DNA of 64,000 bases from Chitinophaga sancti. Its GTDB lineage: Bacteria; Bacteroidota; Bacteroidia; Chitinophagales; Chitinophagaceae. Each line of letters begins with the position of its first letter. Position 1 is the stretch's first letter. The DNA lies in NCBI RefSeq assembly GCF_034087045.1, contig NZ_CP139247.1, forward strand, positions 4,242,001 to 4,306,000, written 5' to 3'. Below the pieces are notes generated by a model. The model saw only the letters and a program-made list of their open reading frames with translations, was not told where the DNA came from and searched no databases. Both the position numbers and the translations under genes were made by a program. Below are positions 8,893-18,560 of this stretch, in pieces.

Positions 8893-9981
8893 ATGATAAG
8901 AGTAATATTCACCGCATTGTTTACCTGCTTGTGTATAATCGTAAAGGCACAGTTGACTATTGCCTTTATGCCGGAGGTGCAGGGACGCACTATTGATGGT
9001 GTCTGGAAAGCACGTATCGGCAATAATGGCGCCCGGCAAACAGTAAATCTCAAAATAATAATCACCGAGGCATCTACTGGTACGGTGCTCACCATTCAAA
9101 CACCCCCTTTTGAACTATTACCAGGTGTCAACAATATACCTGCCAATGCAGCTTATAATGCATCGGTAGCATTCGCCAATAATAAACTGGCTACTGTGAT
9201 TAGCCAGAGTGGTTTTTTCCCGGCAGGAGACTATGATTATTGTTTTCAGTTATACGAAGGTGCATCTCATAATGGTTCCTTATCAGGCGATCAATGTTTT
9301 AACTACAACCTGGAGCCATTCAGTAGCCTGCAACTCATTCAGCCTTATGATGGAGATAAGATATGTGATAAACGCCCGGCTTTTTCCTGGCAACCACTTA
9401 TACCAGCTGTAAACGGTGTGGAATACAGAATGATCCTTGTAGAAGTGAAAGATGGTCAGCAACCCGTAGAAGCTATCAGGACCAACCTCGCAATAATTAA
9501 TCAACGGAATATTCCCATGCCCCTGCAATTATATCCTTCTATAGCGAATGAGCTGGCTGTAGGGAAAAAATATGCATGGCAGGTAGCCGCTTATAGGAAT
9601 GATCTAATCCTTGCTGAATCTGAAATATGGGAATTCAATATTGACTGCGAAAAAGATTCTACAAGTGCATCCAGGGAAGCATTCAGGAACATAGAAGATT
9701 TAGCCAAAGGCAATTTTTATATAGCAAGAGGGGAGTTGCTATTTGCATTTAACAATACTTATGAAGCCACCACTCTTCAATACACTATTCGTTGCCTGAC
9801 TAAGCCGGAACAACAGGTAACAAAACTGCCAAAGGTAAAAGTAACAAGAGGCAGCAACCAGGTGGTGATTGATCTTTCTGATAATAAATCCTTCACTGAT
9901 AGTTATTTCTACATCATGAATGTGAAGTTGCCTGATGGAGAAGAAAAACAATTAAGGTTTATCTACAAAAATGCAGAATGA
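8893..9981 (+). CDS. Exported protein with Ig/Fn3-like segments
   Basis: 362 residues with signal peptide MIRVIFTALFTCLCIIVKAQ. The mature protein is beta-rich. A segment at ~150-250 (PYDGDKICDKRPAFSWQPL...EYRMILVEV...KKYAWQVAAYRND) resembles the fibronectin-III-like SWxP...Y..V..Y.WQV repeats of Bacteroidota surface proteins. No catalytic motif was seen. It overlaps the next gene by 4 bp (ATGA), implying translational coupling. Likely periplasmic or surface-exposed and part of the toxin operon. Confidence 0.6.
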   Translation: MIRVIFTALFTCLCIIVKAQLTIAFMPEVQGRTIDGVWKARIGNNGARQTVNLKIIITEASTGTVLTIQTPPFELLPGVNNIPANAAYNASVAFANNKLATVISQSGFFPAGDYDYCFQLYEGASHNGSLSGDQCFNYNLEPFSSLQLIQPYDGDKICDKRPAFSWQPLIPAVNGVEYRMILVEVKDGQQPVEAIRTNLAIINQRNIPMPLQLYPSIANELAVGKKYAWQVAAYRNDLILAESEIWEFNIDCEKDSTSASREAFRNIEDLAKGNFYIARGELLFAFNNTYEATTLQYTIRCLTKPEQQVTKLPKVKVTRGSNQVVIDLSDNKSFTDSYFYIMNVKLPDGEEKQLRFIYKNAE

Positions 9982-10442
9982 GAAATAAAGTGATCATCAC
10001 AGCTTTGTTGCTGATATGCTGTGCCTGTAAAAAAGGAAAGAAGGCGCTGTTGGTTCAGGAAAAAAATATCAATGGCTTTTCACTGAGCCTGCAATATTTG
10101 CCATCTGATGACAAAGCCCTGCTTCGTTTCAGGTTGAATATAAATAACAGTAACGGTTCTCCATTGAAAAATACAGATCATGTGAGGTTCAATTATGGCC
10201 TGGATACCCTATTCTCTTTTGTTAATGTAAAAGATACCCTGCACCCGGTAGACGTGATCAGGGTGGCCAATGGGAATATGAACGGGATTGAATACCTGCT
10301 GTTATTTAACCGCCCCCATGCTTTTTCCCAGGTAAACTGTGAGTTAGTATTTAAAGACTGGCTTTTTACCAACCAGTTAATGAGTTTCCCATTAGAGGGT
10401 AGCGCTATTGCACATGTAGATTCATTCAATCAGCAGATATGA
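9978..10442 (+). CDS. Small putative lipoprotein
   Basis: 154 residues. The N-terminus MRNKVIITALLLICCACKKGKK has a short hydrophobic stretch ending in Cys followed by Lys, like a lipoprotein signal, although the -3/-2 positions (Cys-Cys) are not a canonical lipobox. The remainder is beta-rich (SLSLQYLPSDDKALLRFRLNI, then FNYGLDTLFSFVNVKD) and unrecognised. The gene overlaps both neighbours by 4 bp (ATGA junctions), so it should be co-translated with the upstream Ig-like gene and the downstream giant gene. It may be an assembly or secretion accessory of the giant proteins (inference). Confidence 0.6.
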   Translation: MRNKVIITALLLICCACKKGKKALLVQEKNINGFSLSLQYLPSDDKALLRFRLNINNSNGSPLKNTDHVRFNYGLDTLFSFVNVKDTLHPVDVIRVANGNMNGIEYLLLFNRPHAFSQVNCELVFKDWLFTNQLMSFPLEGSAIAHVDSFNQQI

Positions 10443-13400
10443 TTATCAGCAATACTAGTAGCCGTAAGAGAATCGCCTGTTTTTTCCTTGCCCTGCTTTT
10501 CATACAGAGCATATACCCCTCTGTTGCATGGGCATTGACCTCTGGTCCTGCACAGCCGGAAGCCAAACAATTTATGCAGGCAGGTACCAGTGATATGGTA
10601 GACTTGTCAACAGGTAACTTCAAATATAATATCCCGCTGCTGGATGTGGAAGGGTATCCAATCAACCTCAATTACCAGTCAGGCATTGGGATGGATGACG
10701 AAGCCAGCTGGGTAGGTTTGGGGTGGAACCTGAACACAGGCGCTGTGAACAGGCAGCTGCGCGGATTGCCGGATGATAGCTATGGAGACAGTGTGTTGAC
10801 TTCGAATTATATGAAGCCCAAGATCACGGTGGGTGCGCGGCTGACAGTGCGGGGGGAGCTCTTTGGTAACTCTTCTGTAGGCCTGGATGGCTCCTTATCC
10901 GTCGGTATCTTCAGTGATAACTATACAGGGATAGGCGCAGAGGTGGGTGCTAACGCTGGTCTCAGCCTATCATTGACAAATTCTTCTGCTTATACCCCCG
11001 GGATTGGCCTTGGACTGGGTGTGAATTCTAATACATCCGATGGCGTATCGGTAACTCCTTCCGTATCCTTATCATTATCCCACAGGATGGCAGGATATGG
11101 TTCCACATCCTCCTCGCTTTCCATGAACCTGGGATATAATACCCGGGAAGGACTGAAATCATTGACATTAGGTTCTTCCTTTTCGTTTAAAGGAAGCAAA
11201 GAAGATCAGGACGAGGATGGAAAAGGTCAAAGTGCCAGTATGTATGTAGGAGGTGTTACCAAAAATTATAATACTCCTCCTTTTTATCCTACATCTGAAA
11301 TCTCTTTTAAATCCGCCAATTATACATTCAGTGGTGATATTGGTGGCACGGCATGGGGAGTATACGGCGGTGTAGGAGTGACTGGCTACAAAACAAAAAG
11401 GGAAGTTAAAAACCAGTTACAATACAACCCGACATATGGGTTCTTATACGCAGAAAAAGGGAAAGATGTACCAGCAGCCATGATGGATTTTATGCGTGAA
11501 AAAGATAATCCGGTTGACACATCCATGCATAACCTGGCTTTACCCGTGGCTACTCCTGATCTTTTCTCTTATACCAGTCAGGCTGGTGGTGGACAGATCC
11601 GGCTGTACCGGAACCACAGCGGGGTATTCTTTGATAACCGCACGCAGGACGTAACAGACAATACATCTGCCAGTGTGGAATACGGTGCCGGGGCCTATTT
11701 TCATGGAGGTGTTTCTATTTATAACCAGGACATCAGCAGCACCAATGGTAAATGGCAGGCAGCAAATGACTTTTTGGCGAAGGGTGACTTTGTACAAAGA
11801 AGTAATGTAGGAGAGGAGGAAGCATATTTCAAACATACCGGTGAACAGCAGTTGGAGGATCCGGCATTTTTTAACCGTATCCTGGGAGAAAGAGCTGTCA
11901 GCGTACCACTTGATGGGAAGCGTGCACAGGGAAAACTGAGGGATAGTACGGGTATAGTTACTCCTTCCGCACCTTATAAACGTTCGGGCAGGCAGATCAG
12001 AAATGCACCAGTGATGTACCTGACTGCCGGGGAAGCTGCGCAGGCTGCATTGGATAAGAAGATCCGGAATTACGCTTTTAATGTTTATAATAGTTTCGCC
12101 ACCGCGTCCTGTAGTCAGCTGTCTTATACTGAAGAAGAAAGAGTGAACGCATTCAGAAAGGATCATCATATTTCTGAAATGACGATTACCGGTGGTGATG
12201 GAAAACGAATGGTATATGGCTTGCCGGTTTATAACAAACAACAGGTGGAATACTCATTTGCCACCAATAAAGATTCACTGCAGGCAGACAAAAATATTGT
12301 GAAATTCCTTGTTGAAAAGGGAGAACCAGGTCATGTACCAAAATCCGGGGGGTCATCGCTTACCAATGAATATTTTCATAAAGAAGTGCAGCCCGCTTAT
12401 GCGACATCCTATTTGTTGACGGCTATCCTGTCTCCTGATTATGTAGACGTAACAGGTGATGGTGTGAGTGAAGATGACAGGGGCACTGCTATAAAGTTTA
12501 ACTATTCAAAGGTCAATAAGGACTTTCACTGGCGTACCCCCTACGGCACGAGAACGGCCAACTACAACCGTTCCCTCAATGCGGATCCTGATGATGATAA
12601 AGCATCCTTTGTATATGGAGAAAAAGAACTGAGATATCTGCACTCCATTGAAACAAAAAATATGATCGCCTATTTTATCACAGCGGACAGAATGGATGCC
12701 CTGGGCTGCGATCTCTATGGAAATATGGATACGACCGTCAAACAGAAATACCTGAAAGAGATCAGGCTGTATGCGAGGAGTAATTTGAAAACCCCTGTGA
12801 AAACGGTGGTGTTTGAATATGATTCATCTTTGTGTCAGGGCATACCGAATAGTATACATGGTTGGGGAAAACTGACGCTTAAAAAAGTTTATTTCAAATA
12901 TGCCAGCTCAGGCAAAGGAGAGCAGAATGCATACTCCTTTAACTACAACGATGGCCAGACATATGCCTACCTGTCATCAGACCGCTGGGGAACCTTAAAA
13001 CCTTCTAACACGAATAGCCTGGATAATTTTTCCGGGTTAGCGAATGATGAATTCCCCTATACTACCCGGGATTCAGCCAGGGCAGCACAAAATGCTTCCA
13101 TGTGGCATTTGTCTGAAATCAAACTACCATCAGGAGGGGTGATTAAGGTCACTTATGAATCAGATGATTATGCTTATGTACAGAATCGGCGTGCCATGGA
13201 GATGTTGAAAATAGCCGGTATGCTGGATGGGGATAATAATGCTACTACCTCACTCCGGGATGCTAAGTTGTTTAAATTAACTGTTCCAAAGATACCGGAT
13301 GTATCAGTAGCGAATGATCCGGATCTATTAAAGCAGTGGTTTATAAACACATACCTGGATGGTTCTGTCTACCTCTATGCGAAGGTATATGTTAACCTGA

Positions 13401-16400
13401 CAGATGATGTAAATGCAACAACAGAAAATAAGTTTGAGTTCGTACCTGTCTATGGAAAGATCGCTTCCGTAAAATTTGACGGAAATACCGCTATCATTGG
13501 GATGGAAAATGATACAGAAGGCAATCCTGGTGTTAATCCTTTTATCAGTGCTGCCTGGCAGCGCATGCGGCTGGAACTGCCACGTTATGCCTATCCAGGT
13601 TACAATAACCGTATCAATGATGACAGACCCGTCACTGCCGCGGTAAAAGCCTTGGGTAATTCCATTAAAAACCTTTCTGAACTCTGGGAGAATTTTAATA
13701 AGAGAGCTTACCGGAAAAAGTTTGCTGCTAAAATAAACCTGGATAAAAGTTTTGTACGAATTGCAAAACAGGATAAACCGAAACTGGGAGGTGGTGTTCG
13801 TGTGAAGCGGATTAAACTACAGGATGAATGGGCAGAACAAGCCGCGGCTTATGGGCAGGAATATGAATATACGACTATACAGAATGGTCAGCGCATCAGT
13901 AGTGGTGTAGCCTCTTATGAACCGGCTGTGGGGGGCGATGAAAACCCTATGCGCCTGCCGGTAGCATATACCCAGGATGTAAAGTGGGGACTTAATAATT
14001 ATTTCTACCTGGAAGAACCGATGGGTGAATCTTTTTTCCCGGCGCCCCAGGTGGTATATCGCGAAGTGAAGGTGAAAAGCCTCGGGGCGAATGGTGTGGC
14101 AGACGAAGCGAATAAAACCGGTTGGCTAACCTATGAATTCTATACAGCAAAAGAATTCCCGGTTAGAATAGAGCAGACCATGCCGGAACAGGTGCTGAAT
14201 AATCCTAAAACCTGGGCAAATTTCTTTGGTGGTAAATCTATTTATGAACTGACTATGTCACAGGGATATGCCATTTTCCTGAATGACATGCATGGCAGGG
14301 CTAAGGCAGAAAGAGTGTTCAACCAGTCCGGTCAGGAGATCTCCGCTACTGAATATTATTATAATGCTACTGAGGAAGGTGGAACTATGCGCTTATCAAA
14401 CGTGGTAGATGTTGTTGATGAAACAGGTAAGATCACCAAAGATCAGGTGATAGGGCGGGAGATAGAAATGTTTGCAGATATGCGCCAGTCAGAGATGAAC
14501 AATACGGGCAAGAGTATTAATCTCGGTATAGATGTGATCCCTTTTGGGCCGTGGGTAGTTCCACTTCCGCATTTCCCCTGGTCTAAGAATGATGATTACA
14601 GGTTGTTCCGGTCTGCATCTATCGTAAAAACGATCGAGTATACTGGTGTGGTATCGAAAGTAGTGAAGCGAATAAATGGATCAGGTATTACATCTGTGAA
14701 TGTTTTGTTCGACAAGAATACGGGTGGTCCGGTGGTGACGCAAAGTGAAAATGAGTTCAATGATCCTGTGTATACTACCAATATTCCGGCTTATTGGATG
14801 TATAAGCAGATGGGGATGGCTTACCAGAACCTCGGTTTGCTGATGGATAGTTTTACAACGGATGAAAATGCGCTCCCGGGTTCTTCTTATTTGAATTATT
14901 TGTCTCCCGGCGATGAACTGATCGATGTAATGACAGGTATGCGTATGTGGGTAGTGAATTCACCAACAAATACATCGACCGTAAATAAGCTGCGTGTAAT
15001 AGAGGCTTCCGGCAGAATTGTGAAGTACTACCGGGGAACAGTGAAGATATGCCGGTCCGGCTATCGTAACCTGCTGGGTGCATCGGCTGCTGGCATGACC
15101 ACCTTACAAAACCCAATTTCAGGGAATGTGTTGAAGATGGTAAGTAATGAAGACCTGTCTGCCTACAAGGTATTAAATGCCTCTGCCATGCTGTATGCAG
15201 AGGCGTGGGGGCAGGCGGCGGATTGTAATATAAAGAGTTGTCCGGAAGGGTATATAGAGGGACCGAACGGGGATTGTATGTTGCCAGCTACGCCTGCAGC
15301 AAGTGGGTTTGATTTTATACCTGGTGATTATTATAAAACCTATGGTATTAAAGGGGCTTATTGGTATGATAGCACCAGTAATAATCAGAAATTGATCCTT
15401 AGCGATACTACCTGGAAGAATCGTCTTAAAACGGCTGGTGTGTGGCTAAAACAGGCAAAGGATAATACCTGGTGGGGAATTGAAAAGTGCATTGATGTAC
15501 CGGTCACAAAGAATTATTACATCGGTCATGCCGGGGATGACCTGATGCGTATTTATGTGGACGGGAGGTTGATCAAGGAGTTTACAGGTGAGGATCAGAA
15601 TAACCAGCAGATCTGGAATATCCGTCAGGTAAAGTTACCCGCCGGTAAGCATGTGATCCGCATGGATGCGTTGAACCTTTACTATCAGAAGGCTGCTGCA
15701 ATGGAGATCTATAATACGGATTCGGCTACATTGCGGGCAGTCAACTCTGCTGCAGCGCTCAATAATATTACTCTTTTCTCTACTAAAAATGCTGCGACTG
15801 ACAATAACCTGCTGGCATTTTACCTGGATCCTTCAGGCGGAAAAAAATCAGTCAATTACAGGTGTTCGAATGGTGCAACGCCTGCCATGTGCGATGGTAC
15901 GCCCAACTGTGGGTTCAAACCTAAGGGTGCATGTCCGGATGGTTATACCAATACGGCAGATGGACAGGCATGTATTCCCAACTCCACAACTGTAAGTGCC
16001 GATACAGGTTTGCTGGTAGCAGAAGGTAACCAGACGGGTGTTTATTCGAAGGAAGGAGCTGTATTTTATAACGTAGCGGGAACAGAAGTTACCCGGCGAA
16101 AAAGTTCTATGTGGGGTACGGATAGCTGTCAGATCTATACTTTTTCGAGGGTAGGCCAGGTGACCGGTGCATCGGCAATAGAAGACTCTGTAGAGACCAG
16201 CGCTGCAAGATCATCCGGTTATTGTGGTATGTTGAATGCGACAGGTATCTGGTTAAGTAAAGCTTATGACCTTAAGTGGATCGGTGTTGAAGCATGTCTG
16301 AAAGTGCCGGAAAGCAAATGGTACTATATAGGATATGGCGCGGATAATATGGTGAGGATATATATTGATGGAATGTTGTGGCGGGAAGAGCTGATGGAAA

Positions 16401-17812
16401 GTGCCACAGATTCAAAGCCATTTGTATTGTGGAATGTAAGGCCTGTATATCTTTCGGAGGGACAACATATCATCACCATCGAAGCCTATAATTCGGCTGC
16501 TCAGCATGCAGTAGGTGTGGAAGTATATAATAATACGCTGGAGCAGTTGAATACAGACTATCCCAATTTAAACAGGATCTTCTCCACCAATGATCTGCTG
16601 ACTGGCAAGCCATATAACTCCTATGTAAAAAACGTGAACGGTGTCATTGAAGCCCAGCGGTTCACCTGCTCAGGCGGACCAGTGAGTTTATGTGATAGTG
16701 TGGCTGGTTGTCCTGCTATTCCTAATGGTCAGGTACTAAATCCTTATGTAACCGGTTACCTGGGTAACTGGCTGCCATGGAAGGAAATGGTATGGCTCAC
16801 TTCCCGCACCGGGCAGGAGTTACCAGCAAATAATGCCGTGAAGGCAGATATACGAAATAATGGGGCCTATCAGCAGTTTAGTGCCTACTGGTTCTATAAC
16901 AATGGCTGGGGGATGTCTACCAATAATGGTTGGGTCGTATCCAATACAATTGGTTTATATGATGAATACGCACAGGAGCAGGAAACGAAGAATGCACTTG
17001 GGATATATAGTGCCGTGCGTTTTGGATTTAAATCTTCCCTGCCAGTGGCTGTAGGTGCCAATATGCGACAGCGAGAGATATTTTACGATGGGTTTGATGA
17101 TTATAAATTCAACGCATCCTGTGTGAATGTGCTACCCTGTAAGCCGGATGAATTTGATATCCGCAAGGCCCTGGGCGATAATTACGTGAGCCGGCTGGAT
17201 AGTGTCAATGCGCATAGTGGTAATTATAGCCTGAAATTAAGCAGCCCGATTAACCTGAAAACATATGTATATGCCTACGAGCATACGCCAGGTATTTATC
17301 TGAACAATAACCAGTGGGGAGAGTATTTCCGTAAACCAGACGGATGGCTGGGCCTGCGCGGGTTCTGCCCTGTGACCAATCGCCGGTATATTTTCACAGC
17401 ATGGGTAAGAGATGGACAACCAGCCAGTGCGAGTGCGGGTATTACGCTTACAGTGAATAACAATACCGTCGTCTTTAAAAAGAAAGCGGTGGTAGAAGGG
17501 TGGAAACTGGTAGAAGGTAATCTGGAGATTCCCACCTGGATAGGTACGGGTGATATGGCTGCTGTGGATGTAACACTGAGCGGTGGTGCGAATGTGTCGA
17601 TAGATGACATCCGCATATTTCCTTATGACGGACAGCTGAAGACTTTCACTTATGATGATAAAAATATGCGGGTGATGGCAGAGTTAGATGAGAATAACTA
17701 TGCCACCTTCTATGAGTATGATGATGAAGGATCATTGATACGCGTGAAGAAGGAAACCGAGCGTGGAATTATGACTATTAAAGAAAACCGTTCTGCATTA
17801 AGAAAAAATTAA
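10439..17812 (+). CDS. Giant SpvB-like/PA14-like/YD-repeat exported protein
   Basis: 2457 residues. The signal peptide (~1-33) is followed by the characteristic SpvB/TcaC-type opening of Bacteroidota RHS partners: VDLSTGNFKYNIPLLDV, YPINLNYQSGIGMDDEASWV and GLGWNLNTGAVNR (~55-105). Residues ~130-320 are Gly/Ser-rich and low in complexity. Two PA14-like modules occur near 1640-1780 and 1890-2050, each with YIG[HY]..D..[MV]RIY[VI]DG. Two short Cys-rich linkers of type CP[ED]GY...C precede them. A jelly-roll/CBM-like stretch lies at ~2230-2390. The end carries one YD repeat (FTYDDKNMRVMAELDENNY) and then a basic tail with no toxin domain. Probably the shell/partner protein of the RHS toxin two genes downstream; the family link is established, the partnership is inferred. 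Confidence 0.75.
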   Translation: MIISNTSSRKRIACFFLALLFIQSIYPSVAWALTSGPAQPEAKQFMQAGTSDMVDLSTGNFKYNIPLLDVEGYPINLNYQSGIGMDDEASWVGLGWNLNTGAVNRQLRGLPDDSYGDSVLTSNYMKPKITVGARLTVRGELFGNSSVGLDGSLSVGIFSDNYTGIGAEVGANAGLSLSLTNSSAYTPGIGLGLGVNSNTSDGVSVTPSVSLSLSHRMAGYGSTSSSLSMNLGYNTREGLKSLTLGSSFSFKGSKEDQDEDGKGQSASMYVGGVTKNYNTPPFYPTSEISFKSANYTFSGDIGGTAWGVYGGVGVTGYKTKREVKNQLQYNPTYGFLYAEKGKDVPAAMMDFMREKDNPVDTSMHNLALPVATPDLFSYTSQAGGGQIRLYRNHSGVFFDNRTQDVTDNTSASVEYGAGAYFHGGVSIYNQDISSTNGKWQAANDFLAKGDFVQRSNVGEEEAYFKHTGEQQLEDPAFFNRILGERAVSVPLDGKRAQGKLRDSTGIVTPSAPYKRSGRQIRNAPVMYLTAGEAAQAALDKKIRNYAFNVYNSFATASCSQLSYTEEERVNAFRKDHHISEMTITGGDGKRMVYGLPVYNKQQVEYSFATNKDSLQADKNIVKFLVEKGEPGHVPKSGGSSLTNEYFHKEVQPAYATSYLLTAILSPDYVDVTGDGVSEDDRGTAIKFNYSKVNKDFHWRTPYGTRTANYNRSLNADPDDDKASFVYGEKELRYLHSIETKNMIAYFITADRMDALGCDLYGNMDTTVKQKYLKEIRLYARSNLKTPVKTVVFEYDSSLCQGIPNSIHGWGKLTLKKVYFKYASSGKGEQNAYSFNYNDGQTYAYLSSDRWGTLKPSNTNSLDNFSGLANDEFPYTTRDSARAAQNASMWHLSEIKLPSGGVIKVTYESDDYAYVQNRRAMEMLKIAGMLDGDNNATTSLRDAKLFKLTVPKIPDVSVANDPDLLKQWFINTYLDGSVYLYAKVYVNLTDDVNATTENKFEFVPVYGKIASVKFDGNTAIIGMENDTEGNPGVNPFISAAWQRMRLELPRYAYPGYNNRINDDRPVTAAVKALGNSIKNLSELWENFNKRAYRKKFAAKINLDKSFVRIAKQDKPKLGGGVRVKRIKLQDEWAEQAAAYGQEYEYTTIQNGQRISSGVASYEPAVGGDENPMRLPVAYTQDVKWGLNNYFYLEEPMGESFFPAPQVVYREVKVKSLGANGVADEANKTGWLTYEFYTAKEFPVRIEQTMPEQVLNNPKTWANFFGGKSIYELTMSQGYAIFLNDMHGRAKAERVFNQSGQEISATEYYYNATEEGGTMRLSNVVDVVDETGKITKDQVIGREIEMFADMRQSEMNNTGKSINLGIDVIPFGPWVVPLPHFPWSKNDDYRLFRSASIVKTIEYTGVVSKVVKRINGSGITSVNVLFDKNTGGPVVTQSENEFNDPVYTTNIPAYWMYKQMGMAYQNLGLLMDSFTTDENALPGSSYLNYLSPGDELIDVMTGMRMWVVNSPTNTSTVNKLRVIEASGRIVKYYRGTVKICRSGYRNLLGASAAGMTTLQNPISGNVLKMVSNEDLSAYKVLNASAMLYAEAWGQAADCNIKSCPEGYIEGPNGDCMLPATPAASGFDFIPGDYYKTYGIKGAYWYDSTSNNQKLILSDTTWKNRLKTAGVWLKQAKDNTWWGIEKCIDVPVTKNYYIGHAGDDLMRIYVDGRLIKEFTGEDQNNQQIWNIRQVKLPAGKHVIRMDALNLYYQKAAAMEIYNTDSATLRAVNSAAALNNITLFSTKNAATDNNLLAFYLDPSGGKKSVNYRCSNGATPAMCDGTPNCGFKPKGACPDGYTNTADGQACIPNSTTVSADTGLLVAEGNQTGVYSKEGAVFYNVAGTEVTRRKSSMWGTDSCQIYTFSRVGQVTGASAIEDSVETSAARSSGYCGMLNATGIWLSKAYDLKWIGVEACLKVPESKWYYIGYGADNMVRIYIDGMLWREELMESATDSKPFVLWNVRPVYLSEGQHIITIEAYNSAAQHAVGVEVYNNTLEQLNTDYPNLNRIFSTNDLLTGKPYNSYVKNVNGVIEAQRFTCSGGPVSLCDSVAGCPAIPNGQVLNPYVTGYLGNWLPWKEMVWLTSRTGQELPANNAVKADIRNNGAYQQFSAYWFYNNGWGMSTNNGWVVSNTIGLYDEYAQEQETKNALGIYSAVRFGFKSSLPVAVGANMRQREIFYDGFDDYKFNASCVNVLPCKPDEFDIRKALGDNYVSRLDSVNAHSGNYSLKLSSPINLKTYVYAYEHTPGIYLNNNQWGEYFRKPDGWLGLRGFCPVTNRRYIFTAWVRDGQPASASAGITLTVNNNTVVFKKKAVVEGWKLVEGNLEIPTWIGTGDMAAVDVTLSGGANVSIDDIRIFPYDGQLKTFTYDDKNMRVMAELDENNYATFYEYDDEGSLIRVKKETERGIMTIKENRSALRKN

Positions 17813-17822
17813 TTGCTGGATT

Positions 17823-18551
17823 ATGAAGGTAAAAATATTGCTGGTGATTCCTGTATTGATATTGGTGGCTGTTGGTTATGCGGTGATCAGACCGGGTACG
17901 AATGCAGCAAGTAAACCTGTTGCTCCTGATCAGACAGGTGTTTTGCAGGAGCTGAGTACCGTACTACATAAAATGGACACATTGACCGTGCTCACGATAG
18001 AGGGAACTATTACGGCGAGGGATCTGGTGGATAGTTCGCGGAATATGGAGACGACTTTTTGTTATACCAGGAATGGGCAGGAAGCATATTACCGGGTGGG
18101 TCGGCAGGAGATGATTTCATTGCAGGATGCATATATCGTGGTGGCACATGATGTACATAAGGTATTTCTTTCACCGCCCAGGGAGGTAGTGAACCCGATG
18201 AAGTTATCTGTAGGGAAGGAAACGACCCTGCTGGCGGAGGAGGGATATGCAATCACGCGGCGTGTGAACGAAGCGGGCGTACATATTTCCTTATTAAACC
18301 GCAGGCATCCTACCTGCCGTGCTTATGATATCACATTTGACAGTACAGGGTGGATAAAGCAGACGTATATGAGAGTGACGGATGAAGCGCATCCTACCGA
18401 TACCACCAGAGATAAATTTATCGGTATCCGCATCAGTAGTTGTAAACCGGGTGTAGTGCGCAAGGAGTTGCTGAACAGCAGCCGTTATATTAAAATCAGC
18501 AATGGCGTGGCAGTGGCGCTTACCGGGTATGAATTAATTAAAGATCGTTAA
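17823..18551 (+). CDS. Single-pass anchored or secreted protein, 242 residues
   Basis: Function not recognised. The N-terminal hydrophobic segment (ILLVIPVLILVAVGYAVI) is either a signal anchor or an uncleaved signal; the rest is soluble and periplasmic. The mature part is beta-rich, resembling LolA/outer-membrane lipoprotein-sorting folds in rhythm (TIEGTITARDLVDSSRNMETTFCYTRNGQEAYYRVG, then DAYIVVAHDVHKVFLSPP). Such proteins sit between SpvB-like and RHS genes in related genomes and may help fold or deliver the toxin; this is inference. It lies 10 bp after the SpvB-like gene and 9 bp before the RHS gene. Confidence 0.5.
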   Translation: MKVKILLVIPVLILVAVGYAVIRPGTNAASKPVAPDQTGVLQELSTVLHKMDTLTVLTIEGTITARDLVDSSRNMETTFCYTRNGQEAYYRVGRQEMISLQDAYIVVAHDVHKVFLSPPREVVNPMKLSVGKETTLLAEEGYAITRRVNEAGVHISLLNRRHPTCRAYDITFDSTGWIKQTYMRVTDEAHPTDTTRDKFIGIRISSCKPGVVRKELLNSSRYIKISNGVAVALTGYELIKDR

Positions 18552-18560
18552 TCTTTTTAT

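Noticed and set aside
11540..12241. 233-codon minus-strand frame inside the SpvB-like gene
   Set aside because: It lies wholly within a strongly supported + strand gene; the protein shows no recognisable domain and no independent start context.
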